A DNA stretch of 64,000 nt from Pseudanabaena sp. FACHB-1998 (GTDB lineage: Bacteria; Cyanobacteriota; Cyanobacteriia; Pseudanabaenales; Pseudanabaenaceae), in the NCBI RefSeq assembly GCF_014696355.1, contig NZ_JACJQA010000006.1, forward strand, positions 124,001 to 188,000, written 5' to 3'. The notes below the pieces were generated by a model that searched no databases, had not been told where the DNA came from, and saw only the letters and a program-made list of their open reading frames with translations. The translations under genes and the position numbers were made by a program. Shown piece by piece: positions 50,172-58,572 of this stretch. Positions within the stretch are counted from its first letter, which is position 1. Each line of letters starts with the position of its first letter.

Positions 50172-50945
50172 ATGACTAACATTAACGAACTATTTCAATC
50201 TGCTTTAGATGATGGAACCCTTTCCAATGAATCTTTGCAGGCTCTCACTGTTTACGACCTCGGCGCACAAATTCAAGCAGGGCTTGGCATTCATGTTGAT
50301 GATGTCATGTCTAGCGAAGTTGTATTAGTAACAATTATGCCCGATGACTCTGGCTCGATTCAATATGCTGGTAATGCTCAAGCTGTGCGCGGCGGACATA
50401 ACTCTGTAATTGATGCGCTGACTTCTTCTCAGCAACAGGATAATATTCTCATTCACAATCGCTATCTCAATGGAACAGTTCTCTATCCCTACTGCCCGAT
50501 CGCCCAAGCAATCAGGATGGACACTAAAAACTACTATCCTAATAAAGGTACACCCCTTTACGATCAAACTGTGGTGTTATTAGGAACAGTTTTAGCCAAG
50601 TCGCAGGAATTCTCTGATAATGGTGTGCCAGTGCGTACTGTGACCCTAATTATTACCGATGGTGATGATTGTGGCTCAATGCGTCACGGGGCTAAAGATG
50701 TGGCGGCGATCGCGCACGATATGTTGCGAATGGAAAATCACATTATTGCTGCGATGGGTATTGACGATGGCTCTACCAATTTCCGTCAAGTATTTAAAGA
50801 TATGGGTATTCGCGATGAATGGATTCTTACTCCTGCGAATAGTGACGGTGAAATTCGGAAGGCTTTTCAGGTATTCTCGCAGTCAGCGATGCGCGTAAGT
50901 CAGAGTGCGGCTAACTTTAATTCTTTAGGCGGATTTGGGGCTTAG
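50172..50945 (+). CDS. von Willebrand factor A domain protein (TerY/YegL-like)
   Basis: A 257-aa single-domain vWA protein. VVLVTIMPDDSGSIQYAGNA carries the metal-dependent adhesion site DxSxS (DDSGSI), and TLIITDGDDCGSMRHGAKDV supplies the downstream Asp. The layout is that of YegL/TerY-type vWA proteins that work with a PP2C phosphatase and a kinase-like protein. It is separated from the rest of the cluster by a repeat element (299 bp), so it may have its own promoter or be read through. Terminator hairpin at the stop. Confidence 0.82.
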   Translation: MTNINELFQSALDDGTLSNESLQALTVYDLGAQIQAGLGIHVDDVMSSEVVLVTIMPDDSGSIQYAGNAQAVRGGHNSVIDALTSSQQQDNILIHNRYLNGTVLYPYCPIAQAIRMDTKNYYPNKGTPLYDQTVVLLGTVLAKSQEFSDNGVPVRTVTLIITDGDDCGSMRHGAKDVAAIAHDMLRMENHIIAAMGIDDGSTNFRQVFKDMGIRDEWILTPANSDGEIRKAFQVFSQSAMRVSQSAANFNSLGGFGA

Positions 50946-50974
50946 ATTTACCGCGCCATCGGCGCGGTAAATCT
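50944..50974. terminator. terminator between the vWA and PucC-like genes
   Basis: AGATTTACCGCGCC and its complement around ATC, between two convergent genes. Confidence 0.75.
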
Positions 50975-50975
50975 A

Positions 50976-52448
50976 TTAATCTATTTCACTAGCAAATACC
51001 GTCGCGATCGCCTGTTTCGCATCGGTACGAAATTCCGTAACATTCACGCGGCTGAGAAAGAATACAGCCAACAGCATTACGGCTGCTTCGCAAATAAATA
51101 CAAAGCTATAGGCAAAGGTACTGGAATCGCTAAATATTTTTTTGCCAATATCTAGCACTACGCCACCTGAGACTGTGGCAAGTCCTCTGGCGATCGCCTG
51201 AGATAATCCCCAAGCACCAATAAAGGTTCCCGCAGTTTCCGCCGCCGTCAGGTCAAGCATCAGACTCAATGCGCCTGAAGTGGTAATTCCAGAAGCAAAT
51301 CCAAATAGAGTTAAAGCCGCTTGCAATACTGGAATTTGTTGAGTGAATCCTGCAATTAGCAATAATCCACAACTGCCAGCAACTAAGTAACATCCTAATT
51401 TAGTCGAATTCTGCTTACCAAGACGTGGCACAATCAGGAATCCTGAAGAACTCAATCCAATTAAGGTTCCTGTACCAAAAGCGGCATTAAGTTGTGTGGT
51501 TTTGCAAATGCTCATGCCAAACACAGCACCGCCAAATGGTTCCATAATCGCATCTTGCATGAAAATACCGATGGTCATCATTAGCAAAAATGAGAAGAAC
51601 AAGCCAGTCTGTTTACTTGCAGTCAATACCTTCAAAGCTTTACCAAGACTGAGTTTATCCTCTGTAGCAGTAGTTCCATTGAGAATATGGCTTTCGGCAA
51701 CTCGCAATTTATAACGAGAATATTTCTGCTCAATGCCATAGGTGGCAAACAGAGATAAACCCACTACCGCTACAGGAATGACCGTGAATACGAAGTTAAC
51801 TGTGCCTTGTAATTTGGCGAGGTTATTTGCATCAGCATAAATGGAAATATTGCTAGGTGGAGCTTCTGAACATTGCAACAGCTTAGAAACGACGATCGCC
51901 CCAATCACAATGCCCACCATTAGCATTGACCAGACGATTCCCACTAATTTTGAGCGATCCTCTTCATCGGAAACATCTACTAACATTGCGGCAAAAGGAG
52001 TGGAACTGAGGCTGATAGACATTCCATACATTGCAAACATCACTGCTAGAGCGATCGCCCATCCATAGGTGACACCATTCCAACCAATCTCATGGACACT
52101 GCGCCCTAATTGCCACATTACCTGTGTGGTTAAAAAGGCAACGATCGCAAAGATCACCGCCCCAATCCAGACATAGCCTGAGCGATGGGTTCCGAATATG
52201 GTCTTCGCATCGGAAGTTTGTCCAAACCAAACGCGGGTCGGCGAGACAAACAGAGGCATGGCAATAAACACGGCAGCGAGGGTTGCAGGAATAGTCAATT
52301 CGTTAATCATGATGCGATTGAGTAGCCCTGCGATTAACAAAGACATAATCCCTAAACCCATCTGAAATAAACCGATCCGAAACATCTGAATTAGAGGCAG
52401 TTTCGGCGGTACTACCTCTAGCTCGACTGGATTCACTTGGTTACTCAT
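50976..52448 (-). CDS. PucC/BCD-family MFS transporter
   Basis: A 490-aa protein with about 12 membrane segments. RIGLFQMGLGIMSLLIAGLL then NRIMINELTIPATLAAVFIA, and FVSPTRVWFGQTSDA are diagnostic of the bacteriochlorophyll-delivery (BCD/PucC) branch of the major facilitator superfamily. In phototrophs this family helps assemble light-harvesting complexes and probably moves chlorophylls or their precursors. No photosystem gene is next to it here. Start MSNQVNPVEL; the gene is monocistronic. Confidence 0.85.
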   Translation of the reverse strand: MSNQVNPVELEVVPPKLPLIQMFRIGLFQMGLGIMSLLIAGLLNRIMINELTIPATLAAVFIAMPLFVSPTRVWFGQTSDAKTIFGTHRSGYVWIGAVIFAIVAFLTTQVMWQLGRSVHEIGWNGVTYGWAIALAVMFAMYGMSISLSSTPFAAMLVDVSDEEDRSKLVGIVWSMLMVGIVIGAIVVSKLLQCSEAPPSNISIYADANNLAKLQGTVNFVFTVIPVAVVGLSLFATYGIEQKYSRYKLRVAESHILNGTTATEDKLSLGKALKVLTASKQTGLFFSFLLMMTIGIFMQDAIMEPFGGAVFGMSICKTTQLNAAFGTGTLIGLSSSGFLIVPRLGKQNSTKLGCYLVAGSCGLLLIAGFTQQIPVLQAALTLFGFASGITTSGALSLMLDLTAAETAGTFIGAWGLSQAIARGLATVSGGVVLDIGKKIFSDSSTFAYSFVFICEAAVMLLAVFFLSRVNVTEFRTDAKQAIATVFASEID

Positions 52449-52633
52449 AGGTCGATATATTTGAGGACTGAAACAAAAAACAATAAAAAAACTATTATCT
52501 CAAACTTCCGCAGAATTGCTCTAGTCAATCGCTGAACAAGTTTATAGACTCTTAATCGATTTAAGTAGTTCAGCATCGCTAAGAACCCAAAGCTAGATCT
52601 TATGCCGTCCGTTTCGCGTGCTGCCCAAGATTC

Positions 52634-52697
52634 TAGGTAGCTAAAATTCTAAAACCTGTGGCGCACGCGCAGCGTGCGCCACAGGTTTTAGATCTGG
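52634..52697. repeat. AGTAGCTAGGC-family hairpin, partial copy
   Basis: AGGTAGCTAAAATTCTAAAACC then TGTGGCGCACGCGCAGC and the complement. The left terminus GTAGCTA is kept, the right terminus is missing, so this is an incomplete copy of the 14708/32507 element. Confidence 0.7.
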
Positions 52698-52734
52698 TAT
52701 TGCTGATCGCCATATTTACCTTGGGGATCGACCT

Positions 52735-53283
52735 ATGAATTATTTGTTGCGAAAATCCAGTTTGTTATTAGTTATAAGTTTGATTTTGTGTATTCACAGC
52801 AATGTGAATGCAGATGTCTATGCAGGTGAAGTACCTAAAAAACTGCCAATAAATCCTTCTTCATTAAGTAAACAGACAAAACAAGAAGCGGCTAAACAGA
52901 ACCTCGACCTACAGTTACTAATTGCGTCCCAAAATGGAAAAACTGCCGAAGTGCGATCGCTAATTTCTCAAGCAACCGATGTTAATGTCCGTGATGAATA
53001 TGGCTGGACACCGATTCTCTGGGCAGCGATGAATGGACATAGTGATGTGGTGCGATTGCTCTTAGCTTCGGGGGCAAATCCCAATACGCGCAACAAATAT
53101 GGCTGGACTCCGCTTATGTGGGCAGCAGGACAAGGTTATGGCGAAATCGTGCGATCGCTAATTGCATCAGGAGCTAGGTTAAATGCTCAAGATCGGAATG
53201 GCTGGACTGCGATCATGTGGGCATGGGATGGCAAACATGAAGAAACCGTAGCCATTTTGCGGAGTGCTACCCCTAACAACTAA
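52735..53283 (+). CDS. secreted ankyrin-repeat protein
   Basis: A 182-aa protein with a signal peptide (LLRKSSLLLVISLILCIHSN, cleavage probably after VNADVYA). Ankyrin repeats cover about 60-182: QNGKTAEVRSLISQATDVNV, EYGWTPILWAAMNGHSDVVR, KYGWTPLMWAAGQGYGEIVR and RNGWTAIMWAWDGKHEETVA. Each shows the GWTPLxWAAxxGHxEIVxxL signature. Predicted periplasmic protein-binding module; partner unknown. Its stop overlaps the stop of the minus-strand gene downstream by three bases. Confidence 0.85.
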   Translation: MNYLLRKSSLLLVISLILCIHSNVNADVYAGEVPKKLPINPSSLSKQTKQEAAKQNLDLQLLIASQNGKTAEVRSLISQATDVNVRDEYGWTPILWAAMNGHSDVVRLLLASGANPNTRNKYGWTPLMWAAGQGYGEIVRSLIASGARLNAQDRNGWTAIMWAWDGKHEETVAILRSATPNN

Positions 53284-53750
53284 ATCTGGATAGCAATTTC
53301 TAATTTTGTCTCGCTGCTAAATTCATGGTGTAAATGTTGCAATAGCCTCTCATCTTTGGCATAGATTCGCCAAACAGAGCTATCAATTAGCTCTAAAACA
53401 ATCTCACAAGGTTTATAGAGATTACTATCGGGAATAAGTGAAGGAATTTGTGTTACTTCATGGCAACCAACTATTACCGTATTAATTACATCATCAAATT
53501 TTTGGGCTAATAAAACTAGCATTTGCCAACTTAAAATATACCCTTGATGCAAGTATTTAATATTCTCTTCTAAATCTAAAATCCCTCTTTCCCAAATTTC
53601 ACTTATATCGCCAACTGCTTCTAAATCAAGGATTGACCATACTAGTTGCTGTCTATCTTTATTAATCAATTTTAATAAATCAATAAGCTCAATTACTGAT
53701 GTACCTTGACTATCCTGAGATTTAATTTCAATGGGATTAGGTATATTCAT
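53280..53750 (-). CDS. probable immunity protein for the adjacent toxin-like gene
   Basis: A 156-aa acidic, soluble protein that I do not recognise. It has no membrane segment. It follows the toxin-domain gene (53773-54039) after 22 bases, the order toxin then immunity usual in polymorphic toxin loci, which is the only reason for the call. Leu/Asp-rich helices (VIELIDLLKLINKDRQQLVW) and an ISEIWERGILDLEENIKYL segment are seen. It may equally be an unrelated hypothetical protein. Confidence 0.4.
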   Translation of the reverse strand: MNIPNPIEIKSQDSQGTSVIELIDLLKLINKDRQQLVWSILDLEAVGDISEIWERGILDLEENIKYLHQGYILSWQMLVLLAQKFDDVINTVIVGCHEVTQIPSLIPDSNLYKPCEIVLELIDSSVWRIYAKDERLLQHLHHEFSSETKLEIAIQI

Positions 53751-53772
53751 TGGCTTGAAAATTTATAGGGAT

Positions 53773-54039
53773 TTATGGCAATAGAGGCTCGGCTGATTGG
53801 CGCTTACCTGTAGTTTGATTATAACGATGCTGATGGGGATTAGTATGATCAAAACGTCGATGATTAGTAAAGTCAATATCTTTAATAATTTCACCGTTAT
53901 AGCCAAATTCTCTTGCTTGGATATATGTTTCACCTGTACGCCGACTCGTCTTTATCCCTATTTGCGTGTGAGGATAAGAAGAGTCTGCGATTGGTCTTCC
54001 TGCTTTATCACGAGGTAAAGGAAAAGGTAGGGCAAACAA
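53773..54039 (-). CDS. polymorphic toxin-like C-terminal domain, stand-alone
   Basis: An 88-aa protein. Residues 25-75 read PHTQIGIKTSRRTGETYIQA, REFGYNGEIIKDIDFTNHRR and NPHQHRYNQTTGKR. From memory this resembles the polymorphic toxin C-terminal domain that is often labelled type 24, with a REF...DIDFT-H...NPHxHR pattern rich in conserved histidines. It lacks the large delivery region such toxins carry at the N-terminus, so it is a truncated or orphan toxin module. Whether it is active is unknown. The name rests on motif recall, not on a search. Confidence 0.55.
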   Translation of the reverse strand: MFALPFPLPRDKAGRPIADSSYPHTQIGIKTSRRTGETYIQAREFGYNGEIIKDIDFTNHRRFDHTNPHQHRYNQTTGKRQSAEPLLP

Positions 54040-54096
54040 TGGTTGAAATGACTAAGTAAAATAAGTGAAATCTTAGTTTAGCAATAGCGATCGCTT

Positions 54097-54693
54097 TTAT
54101 AAAACCTTTCGCAAAACGAATAAATTTCCCTCATTACCACGACCAATTCGCAGATCTTGATCGAGATAGGTGGTTTCCAACCAACCCTTTTGATCCTCGC
54201 GCTTGATTTTGAAATCGATCGCTAATAATTTTTTAGGCGATCGCAAAGTATTAATAAAACTATTCACATCCTGATAGCCCACCAAAGTTTGCGAGCCAGC
54301 CACTAAACGCTCAAAATTCACCTTGACGCGCTTTTCATTGACTATGGAGAAATTGGCACAGACACTGACTAATCCGCCTAGCAATGGCAAACCCTTGATT
54401 TCGGCAATATTAAAAATTTTGCCCTCAGCAACTCGTAAGCACTGATAAATATTGCCTAGTTTATAAAGTGGAAAGCGATCAATCCCTAACAGCTCTTGGC
54501 TAGTTGTAAAGAGCAACAACCAATTGCCATCTAGTAATTCAGGACTTTGGTTGGGTGCAGGTGTGGGATTTAACTCTTCGAGATAGGCAACTGCCGAAAA
54601 AATGGCTTTGCGCTGATTCTCGGTCATATTCAAGCCGCGATTTACAGGGGCGATCGCACTGAAGAGATTTGCTTTGCGAGTAGTACTAGTCAT
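54097..54693 (-). CDS. PAP/fibrillin family protein
   Basis: A 198-aa lipid-associated protein of the plastid-lipid-associated (PAP/fibrillin) family. LFSAIAPVNRGLNMTENQRK, LDGNWLLLFTTSQELLGIDR, KIFNIAEIKGLPLLGGLVSV and the C-terminal ETTYLDQDLRIGRGNEGNLF form the conserved lipocalin-like core. In cyanobacteria and plastids these proteins bind isoprenoid lipids at thylakoids and affect photoprotection. Co-directional with rpmJ upstream across a terminator, so separate transcripts are likely. Confidence 0.88.
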   Translation of the reverse strand: MTSTTRKANLFSAIAPVNRGLNMTENQRKAIFSAVAYLEELNPTPAPNQSPELLDGNWLLLFTTSQELLGIDRFPLYKLGNIYQCLRVAEGKIFNIAEIKGLPLLGGLVSVCANFSIVNEKRVKVNFERLVAGSQTLVGYQDVNSFINTLRSPKKLLAIDFKIKREDQKGWLETTYLDQDLRIGRGNEGNLFVLRKVL

Positions 54694-54706
54694 ACGCCTA
54701 TTCTAC

Positions 54707-54744
54707 AAAAAAAAGAGAGGTCGCTTAGCGACCTCTCTTTTTTT
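54707..54744 (-). terminator. terminator downstream of rpmJ
   Basis: AAAAAAAAGAGAGGTCGC and its complement around TTA, with long T/A runs, 25 bases past the rpmJ stop. Confidence 0.85.
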
Positions 54745-54769
54745 ATGATAAATAACGACAAGTCGCTGA

Positions 54770-54895
54770 TTATCCTTGACGAGCTTTGAACTTTGGGTTT
54801 GTCTTACAAATGACATAGATTCTGCCGCGACGACGTACAATTTTGCAGTCCTTATGGCGAGTTTTTGCCGATCTGAGGGAGCTAACAACTTTCAT
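54770..54895 (-). CDS. rpmJ: ribosomal protein L36, type lacking zinc ligands
   Basis: A 41-aa ribosomal protein: [20 protein letters not shown] followed by [20 protein letters not shown] and a final G. The [13 protein letters not shown]...NPKFKARQG core is L36. The first CxxC pair and the histidine of zinc-binding L36 are replaced (KTRHKDC, NPKFK), so it is the zinc-independent, YkgO-like variant. A second, zinc-type rpmJ is probably elsewhere. The gene is hidden behind a longer shadow frame in the same region. Confidence 0.93.
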   Translation of the reverse strand: MKVVSSLRSAKTRHKDCKIVRRRGRIYVICKTNPKFKARQG

Positions 54896-54968
54896 GGATT
54901 AATCCCTAACGCTTACTTATGCTAAAAAAATTTCACACGGCTTATAAGCTTAACATAATTATTGACCA

Positions 54969-55024
54969 GAGTTTAAAGCCAATTTTAAAGATAGCTCTTA
55001 GAGCTATCTTTAAAATTGGCTTTA
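54969..55024. repeat. palindromic hairpin
   Basis: TTAAAGCCAATTTTAAAGAT and complement around CTCTTAGAG. AT-rich stem, unlike the GC-cored families. Confidence 0.75.
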
Positions 55025-55103
55025 ATAGTTGCGTTTAGCCAATCCAATGCTATGCTTGCAAGCATAAATTTGACCAACCTCAACCTTAAATTTTATTTTT
55101 GTA

Positions 55104-56219
55104 ATGCTGCATCCAACTGCCATTCCTTACTTGGTCGCCTTTGCGGTATCTGCGATCGTGGTGTGGCTGAGTACACCGATTATTCGACATTTCGGACTCA
55201 AAGCGGGACTAGTAGATAGACCCAATCATCGAAAAATGCACACAACGCCCATTGTCCGCGTCGGTGGCGTAGCTATTTTCTTGGGAAGTGTCACAGCGCT
55301 ATTGCTGGTTTGGAGTGCAGGCTGGTTTGGTATATTACCGCAAACTAGGGAATATGAAGTATGGGGAGTCACGATTGGTGGTGCTTCCTTCTTCCTAATC
55401 GGCTTTGCTGATGATTTGTTTAATTTACCACCACTACCCCGTTTAATTGCTCAATTAGCCGTATCTGCGGCGGCTTGGCGAGTGGGGGTCAGAATTGATT
55501 TCATTACTGTGCCATTTTTAGGATTGATTAAATTTGGCTGGTTGAGCTTGCCAATTACAATGGTCTGGCTATCGGGAATGGCAAATGCGATCAATTGGTT
55601 GGATGGGCTTGATGGGCTTGCCGCTGGGGTAACCACGATCGCGGCGGCGGTCATTTTAATTACTAGCTTATTTATGCAGCAACCTGCCGCAGCTTTGATT
55701 GCGGCGGCTCTCGCGGGTGGATGCTTAGGGTTCCTGCGCTACAACTTCAAGCCGAAAAGTTCTGCGGAAATTTTTATGGGAGATGGTGGCGCTTACTTTT
55801 TGGGCTTTACCCTTGCGGGTGTGAGTGTGATTGGCTTAGTCAAAGCCGTAGCAACAGTTGCCTTGATTCTGCCTTATATGATTCTTGCTGTGCCGATTGT
55901 GGATGCAACGGTGGTGATTTTACAGCGTATTGGGAGGGGAGAATCACCAATGGCTGCGGGTAATCAGCATCTGCACCATCGACTCGTTAAAGCTGGTGTA
56001 TCGAAGCGGCTCACGGTTTTATTTATTTATGCGTTGACGCTCTGGGTTGGTAGCATTGCGATGGCGATATCTGGAATGCCTGCGGGGGGAACCTATGCGG
56101 CGATTAGTACTTTGTTGATGGTCTATGCCTGTTGGAAGGTAGGGCAAAGGATTAGAGCTAAGGAATTGCGATCGCAACAAGAGCAATCCGCTCAATCTTC
56201 TCAACTGAGTGAGCGCTAA
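55104..56219 (+). CDS. undecaprenyl-phosphate sugar-1-phosphate transferase (WecA/TagO/MraY family)
   Basis: A 371-aa membrane enzyme with about 11 segments that transfers a sugar-1-phosphate (often GlcNAc-1-P) from UDP-sugar to undecaprenyl phosphate, starting a surface glycan. Motifs: RPNHRKMHTTPIVRVGG, GFADDLFNLPPLPR (metal-binding DD), NAINWLDGLDGLAAGV, GDGGAYFLGF and NQHLHHRLVKAG (HxHH of the WecA type, rather than the MraY peptidoglycan type). Start ATG 55104. It may supply the first lipid-linked sugar for a polysaccharide such as that of the 0.7-7.2 kb cluster, although 48 kb away. Confidence 0.9.
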   Translation: MLHPTAIPYLVAFAVSAIVVWLSTPIIRHFGLKAGLVDRPNHRKMHTTPIVRVGGVAIFLGSVTALLLVWSAGWFGILPQTREYEVWGVTIGGASFFLIGFADDLFNLPPLPRLIAQLAVSAAAWRVGVRIDFITVPFLGLIKFGWLSLPITMVWLSGMANAINWLDGLDGLAAGVTTIAAAVILITSLFMQQPAAALIAAALAGGCLGFLRYNFKPKSSAEIFMGDGGAYFLGFTLAGVSVIGLVKAVATVALILPYMILAVPIVDATVVILQRIGRGESPMAAGNQHLHHRLVKAGVSKRLTVLFIYALTLWVGSIAMAISGMPAGGTYAAISTLLMVYACWKVGQRIRAKELRSQQEQSAQSSQLSER

Positions 56220-56225
56220 AATCAA

Positions 56226-56276
56226 AGCTAAAAGAAAGAGAGTCACTGCCAAGCAGTGACTCTCTTTCTTTTAGCT
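56226..56276. terminator. bidirectional terminator between WecA-like and aldolase-SDR genes
   Basis: AGCTAAAAGAAAGAGAGTCA and complement around CAA, between two convergent genes. Confidence 0.85.
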
Positions 56277-56293
56277 ATAGCCAACATTTACTT

Positions 56294-58267
56294 TTAAATC
56301 ACGCGATCATTACCGCCATCAATGGGAACTTGCGCCGCCGTTGTGCAAGCAAACAAAGCCCCACACATCTCCGCGGCAAGTTCGGCAACATGACGACTGG
56401 TAACTTCTACTTTTAGCAAATTATTGGTTTTATATTCCTCAACCGTTAATCCATAGTGCTTAGCGCGAGAAGTTAATACCTCCTCTGTCCAGATGCCCGT
56501 ATCAAATACAGCATTGGGATGCAAAGTGTTAATCCGAATGCGATCGCTACTCCACTCTAGAGCCGCTACCCGCATCAGTTGCGTTAACGCTGCCTTCGAG
56601 GCAGAATATGCCGCCGCCGCAGGACCAGGGGCAGGGACATTTTTAGAGCCAATCGCCACGACGCGACCACCATTAGGCGCAAGTTTTAACAATGGATAAC
56701 ATTCGCGCATCAAGACTAGATTCGCCTCCAGATTGATCTGCATCACCTTTTGCCATGTGGCGGTATCGAGATTTTCAATGCGACAACCAGAGGGGAAAAT
56801 CCCTGCATTGAGAATAAGGATATCTAAGCCGCCAAAGGCTTTTACGGCTTGATCAAGGGAATTAGCGATCGCACTTTCATCACTGACATCACAGGTCACA
56901 CCCACAAAATCGGGGCGATCGTAAAGCTTCTCAATGGCGGGATTAATATCTAATCCAACTACCGCCGCGCCACGCTTTAATAATGAGTCTACACAAGCTT
57001 TACCAATGCCCGAAGCCGCACCTGTCACCAAGGCAATTTCACCTGTAAAAGCGGGAGAGGAACCTCCTTTTTTCAGTTTAGCTTGTTCCAATTCCCAATA
57101 TTCCACCGCAAAGATATCGCTAGCGGGTAATGCTTGATAGCCGCCCAAAAGTTGCGATCGCTGGATGATTTCCATCGTGTGTTCGTAGATATCGGCGACA
57201 ATCTTGGCATCTTTTGCGGATTTACCAACGGTAACTAGTCCTAACTGGCGATCAATAATCACACGGGGTGCGGAATCAAGAATAGTTACTGGTTGCGCTG
57301 ATTTAGGAGCTTCTTCGGCAAAATAAGCTTGATAGGATTCCGCATAAGCTTTTACATCTCTGCCAACTAAAGGTAAGCGTTTAGTCCGAATCACATGATC
57401 GGGAGTCGCGCAACCCTGTTGCGAAATAATGTTGACATCTTCCCTTTGAGCAAAGGCTAAACTTTTCTCATCATTATGGGAACTGAGAACGACGGGAAAC
57501 CCTGCGACTTGAGCAACTTCAGAGCGTAGTTTAGAAATTTCTAATCTTGCCTCTCTTTCTCTAATTAGAGAAGCTGGTGGTGAGATCTCCCAAGCCTGAT
57601 GTTTTTTTAGATAAGCCTCTGCGCGATCGACTAATGCAATCATCCGCTCATAGGATTCCTGTGCAGTTTCACCGAAGGAGAAAATACCGTGATTCATTAA
57701 CACCATGCCAATCGTGCGATCGCTCTTTTCGGCGGCAAATTTCTCGGCACAGACTCGCGCTAGGTCAAACCCTGGCATCACATAGGGAATGATTACTACA
57801 TCATTGCCATAGATTTCTTGAATGCGTTCCCATCCATTCGCGGTATTTGTCACCGAAATAACCGCATCGGCATGGGTATGATCGACAAATTTGTAAGGCA
57901 AACTCGCATGGAGAATCGTTTCTACTGAGGGCGCAGGCGCACTCGCCTTAGTCATTTGCGTCTTCAGTTCATTCACCATCTGTGAATCGGAGAGAACTTG
58001 TAACTTCGCTAATTTCAATAAATGCGCCATCCGTACAGGCGCAAAACCAGCATCTGCGATCGTTTCTAAATCCCAACCACTTCCTTTCACATAAAGAATA
58101 TCTTCTTCTTCGCCAACGATATTCTTCTCGCGAATTTTAACGGAAGTATTTCCCCCACCATGTAAAACAAGCGATGGATCGCGCCCCAATAACCTCGATG
58201 TATATACCCTTAAGCCTAAATCTGTTTTATATTCAGCAGCTTCGCGATCGCTCCATAAACTTTTCAT
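56294..58267 (-). CDS. bifunctional class II aldolase / short-chain dehydrogenase
   Basis: A 657-aa fusion. Residues 1-370 are a class II aldolase/adducin domain with PYKFVDHTHADAVISVT (zinc histidines) and GMVLMNHGIFSFGE. Residues 395-655 are an SDR with LVTGAASGIGKACVD, LNAGIFPSG and YSASKAALTQLMR (YxxxK). The same fusion in other bacteria is a rhamnulose-1-phosphate aldolase/lactaldehyde dehydrogenase for deoxyhexose breakdown. No rhamnose catabolic genes are adjacent here, so the exact substrate is unproven. Start MKSLWSDREA. Confidence 0.86.
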   Translation of the reverse strand: MKSLWSDREAAEYKTDLGLRVYTSRLLGRDPSLVLHGGGNTSVKIREKNIVGEEEDILYVKGSGWDLETIADAGFAPVRMAHLLKLAKLQVLSDSQMVNELKTQMTKASAPAPSVETILHASLPYKFVDHTHADAVISVTNTANGWERIQEIYGNDVVIIPYVMPGFDLARVCAEKFAAEKSDRTIGMVLMNHGIFSFGETAQESYERMIALVDRAEAYLKKHQAWEISPPASLIREREARLEISKLRSEVAQVAGFPVVLSSHNDEKSLAFAQREDVNIISQQGCATPDHVIRTKRLPLVGRDVKAYAESYQAYFAEEAPKSAQPVTILDSAPRVIIDRQLGLVTVGKSAKDAKIVADIYEHTMEIIQRSQLLGGYQALPASDIFAVEYWELEQAKLKKGGSSPAFTGEIALVTGAASGIGKACVDSLLKRGAAVVGLDINPAIEKLYDRPDFVGVTCDVSDESAIANSLDQAVKAFGGLDILILNAGIFPSGCRIENLDTATWQKVMQINLEANLVLMRECYPLLKLAPNGGRVVAIGSKNVPAPGPAAAAYSASKAALTQLMRVAALEWSSDRIRINTLHPNAVFDTGIWTEEVLTSRAKHYGLTVEEYKTNNLLKVEVTSRHVAELAAEMCGALFACTTAAQVPIDGGNDRVI

Positions 58268-58309
58268 TTTTTGAAGTTCCTAAATAATTTTTAAATAAAT
58301 TCAAATAAA

Positions 58310-58492
58310 GTAGGGGCATAGCATTCCCAAAGCAATCCATAAATTTTGAGATTGTTTTAGTTTGGGAATGCTATGCCCTAAACTCGCGACGCAGGGACAA
58401 TTTATCGGTGAAAGCGAAGAGGGTAGAGCATTTGCGTTTTGAGATGATCGGTGAGGAATATCAAAATATTGGCGCAAATGCTCTACCCCTAC
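58310..58492. repeat. double-hairpin element (GTAGGGGCATAGCATT), copy 2
   Basis: GTAGGGGCATAGCATTCCCA at left, AAATGCTCTACCCCTAC at right. The left hairpin GGGCATAGCATTCCCA pairs with TGGGAATGCTATGCCC, and the right hairpin AGAGCATTTGCG pairs with CGCAAATGCTCT. It is a shorter homologue of 49878-50133, and shares GACAATTTATC and GTGAAAGCGAAGAGGGT. Confidence 0.8.
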
Positions 58493-58572
58493 AAGTTTGT
58501 TTTTGTAAATTGTTACGGGCGCGAATAGATCCTGACAATAATGTACAAGGAGGACGTTGCTTACCCTAATAG

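Noticed and set aside
54703-54888. 61-aa minus-strand frame over rpmJ
   Set aside because: Shadow frame; the L36 frame at 54770-54895 is the real gene.
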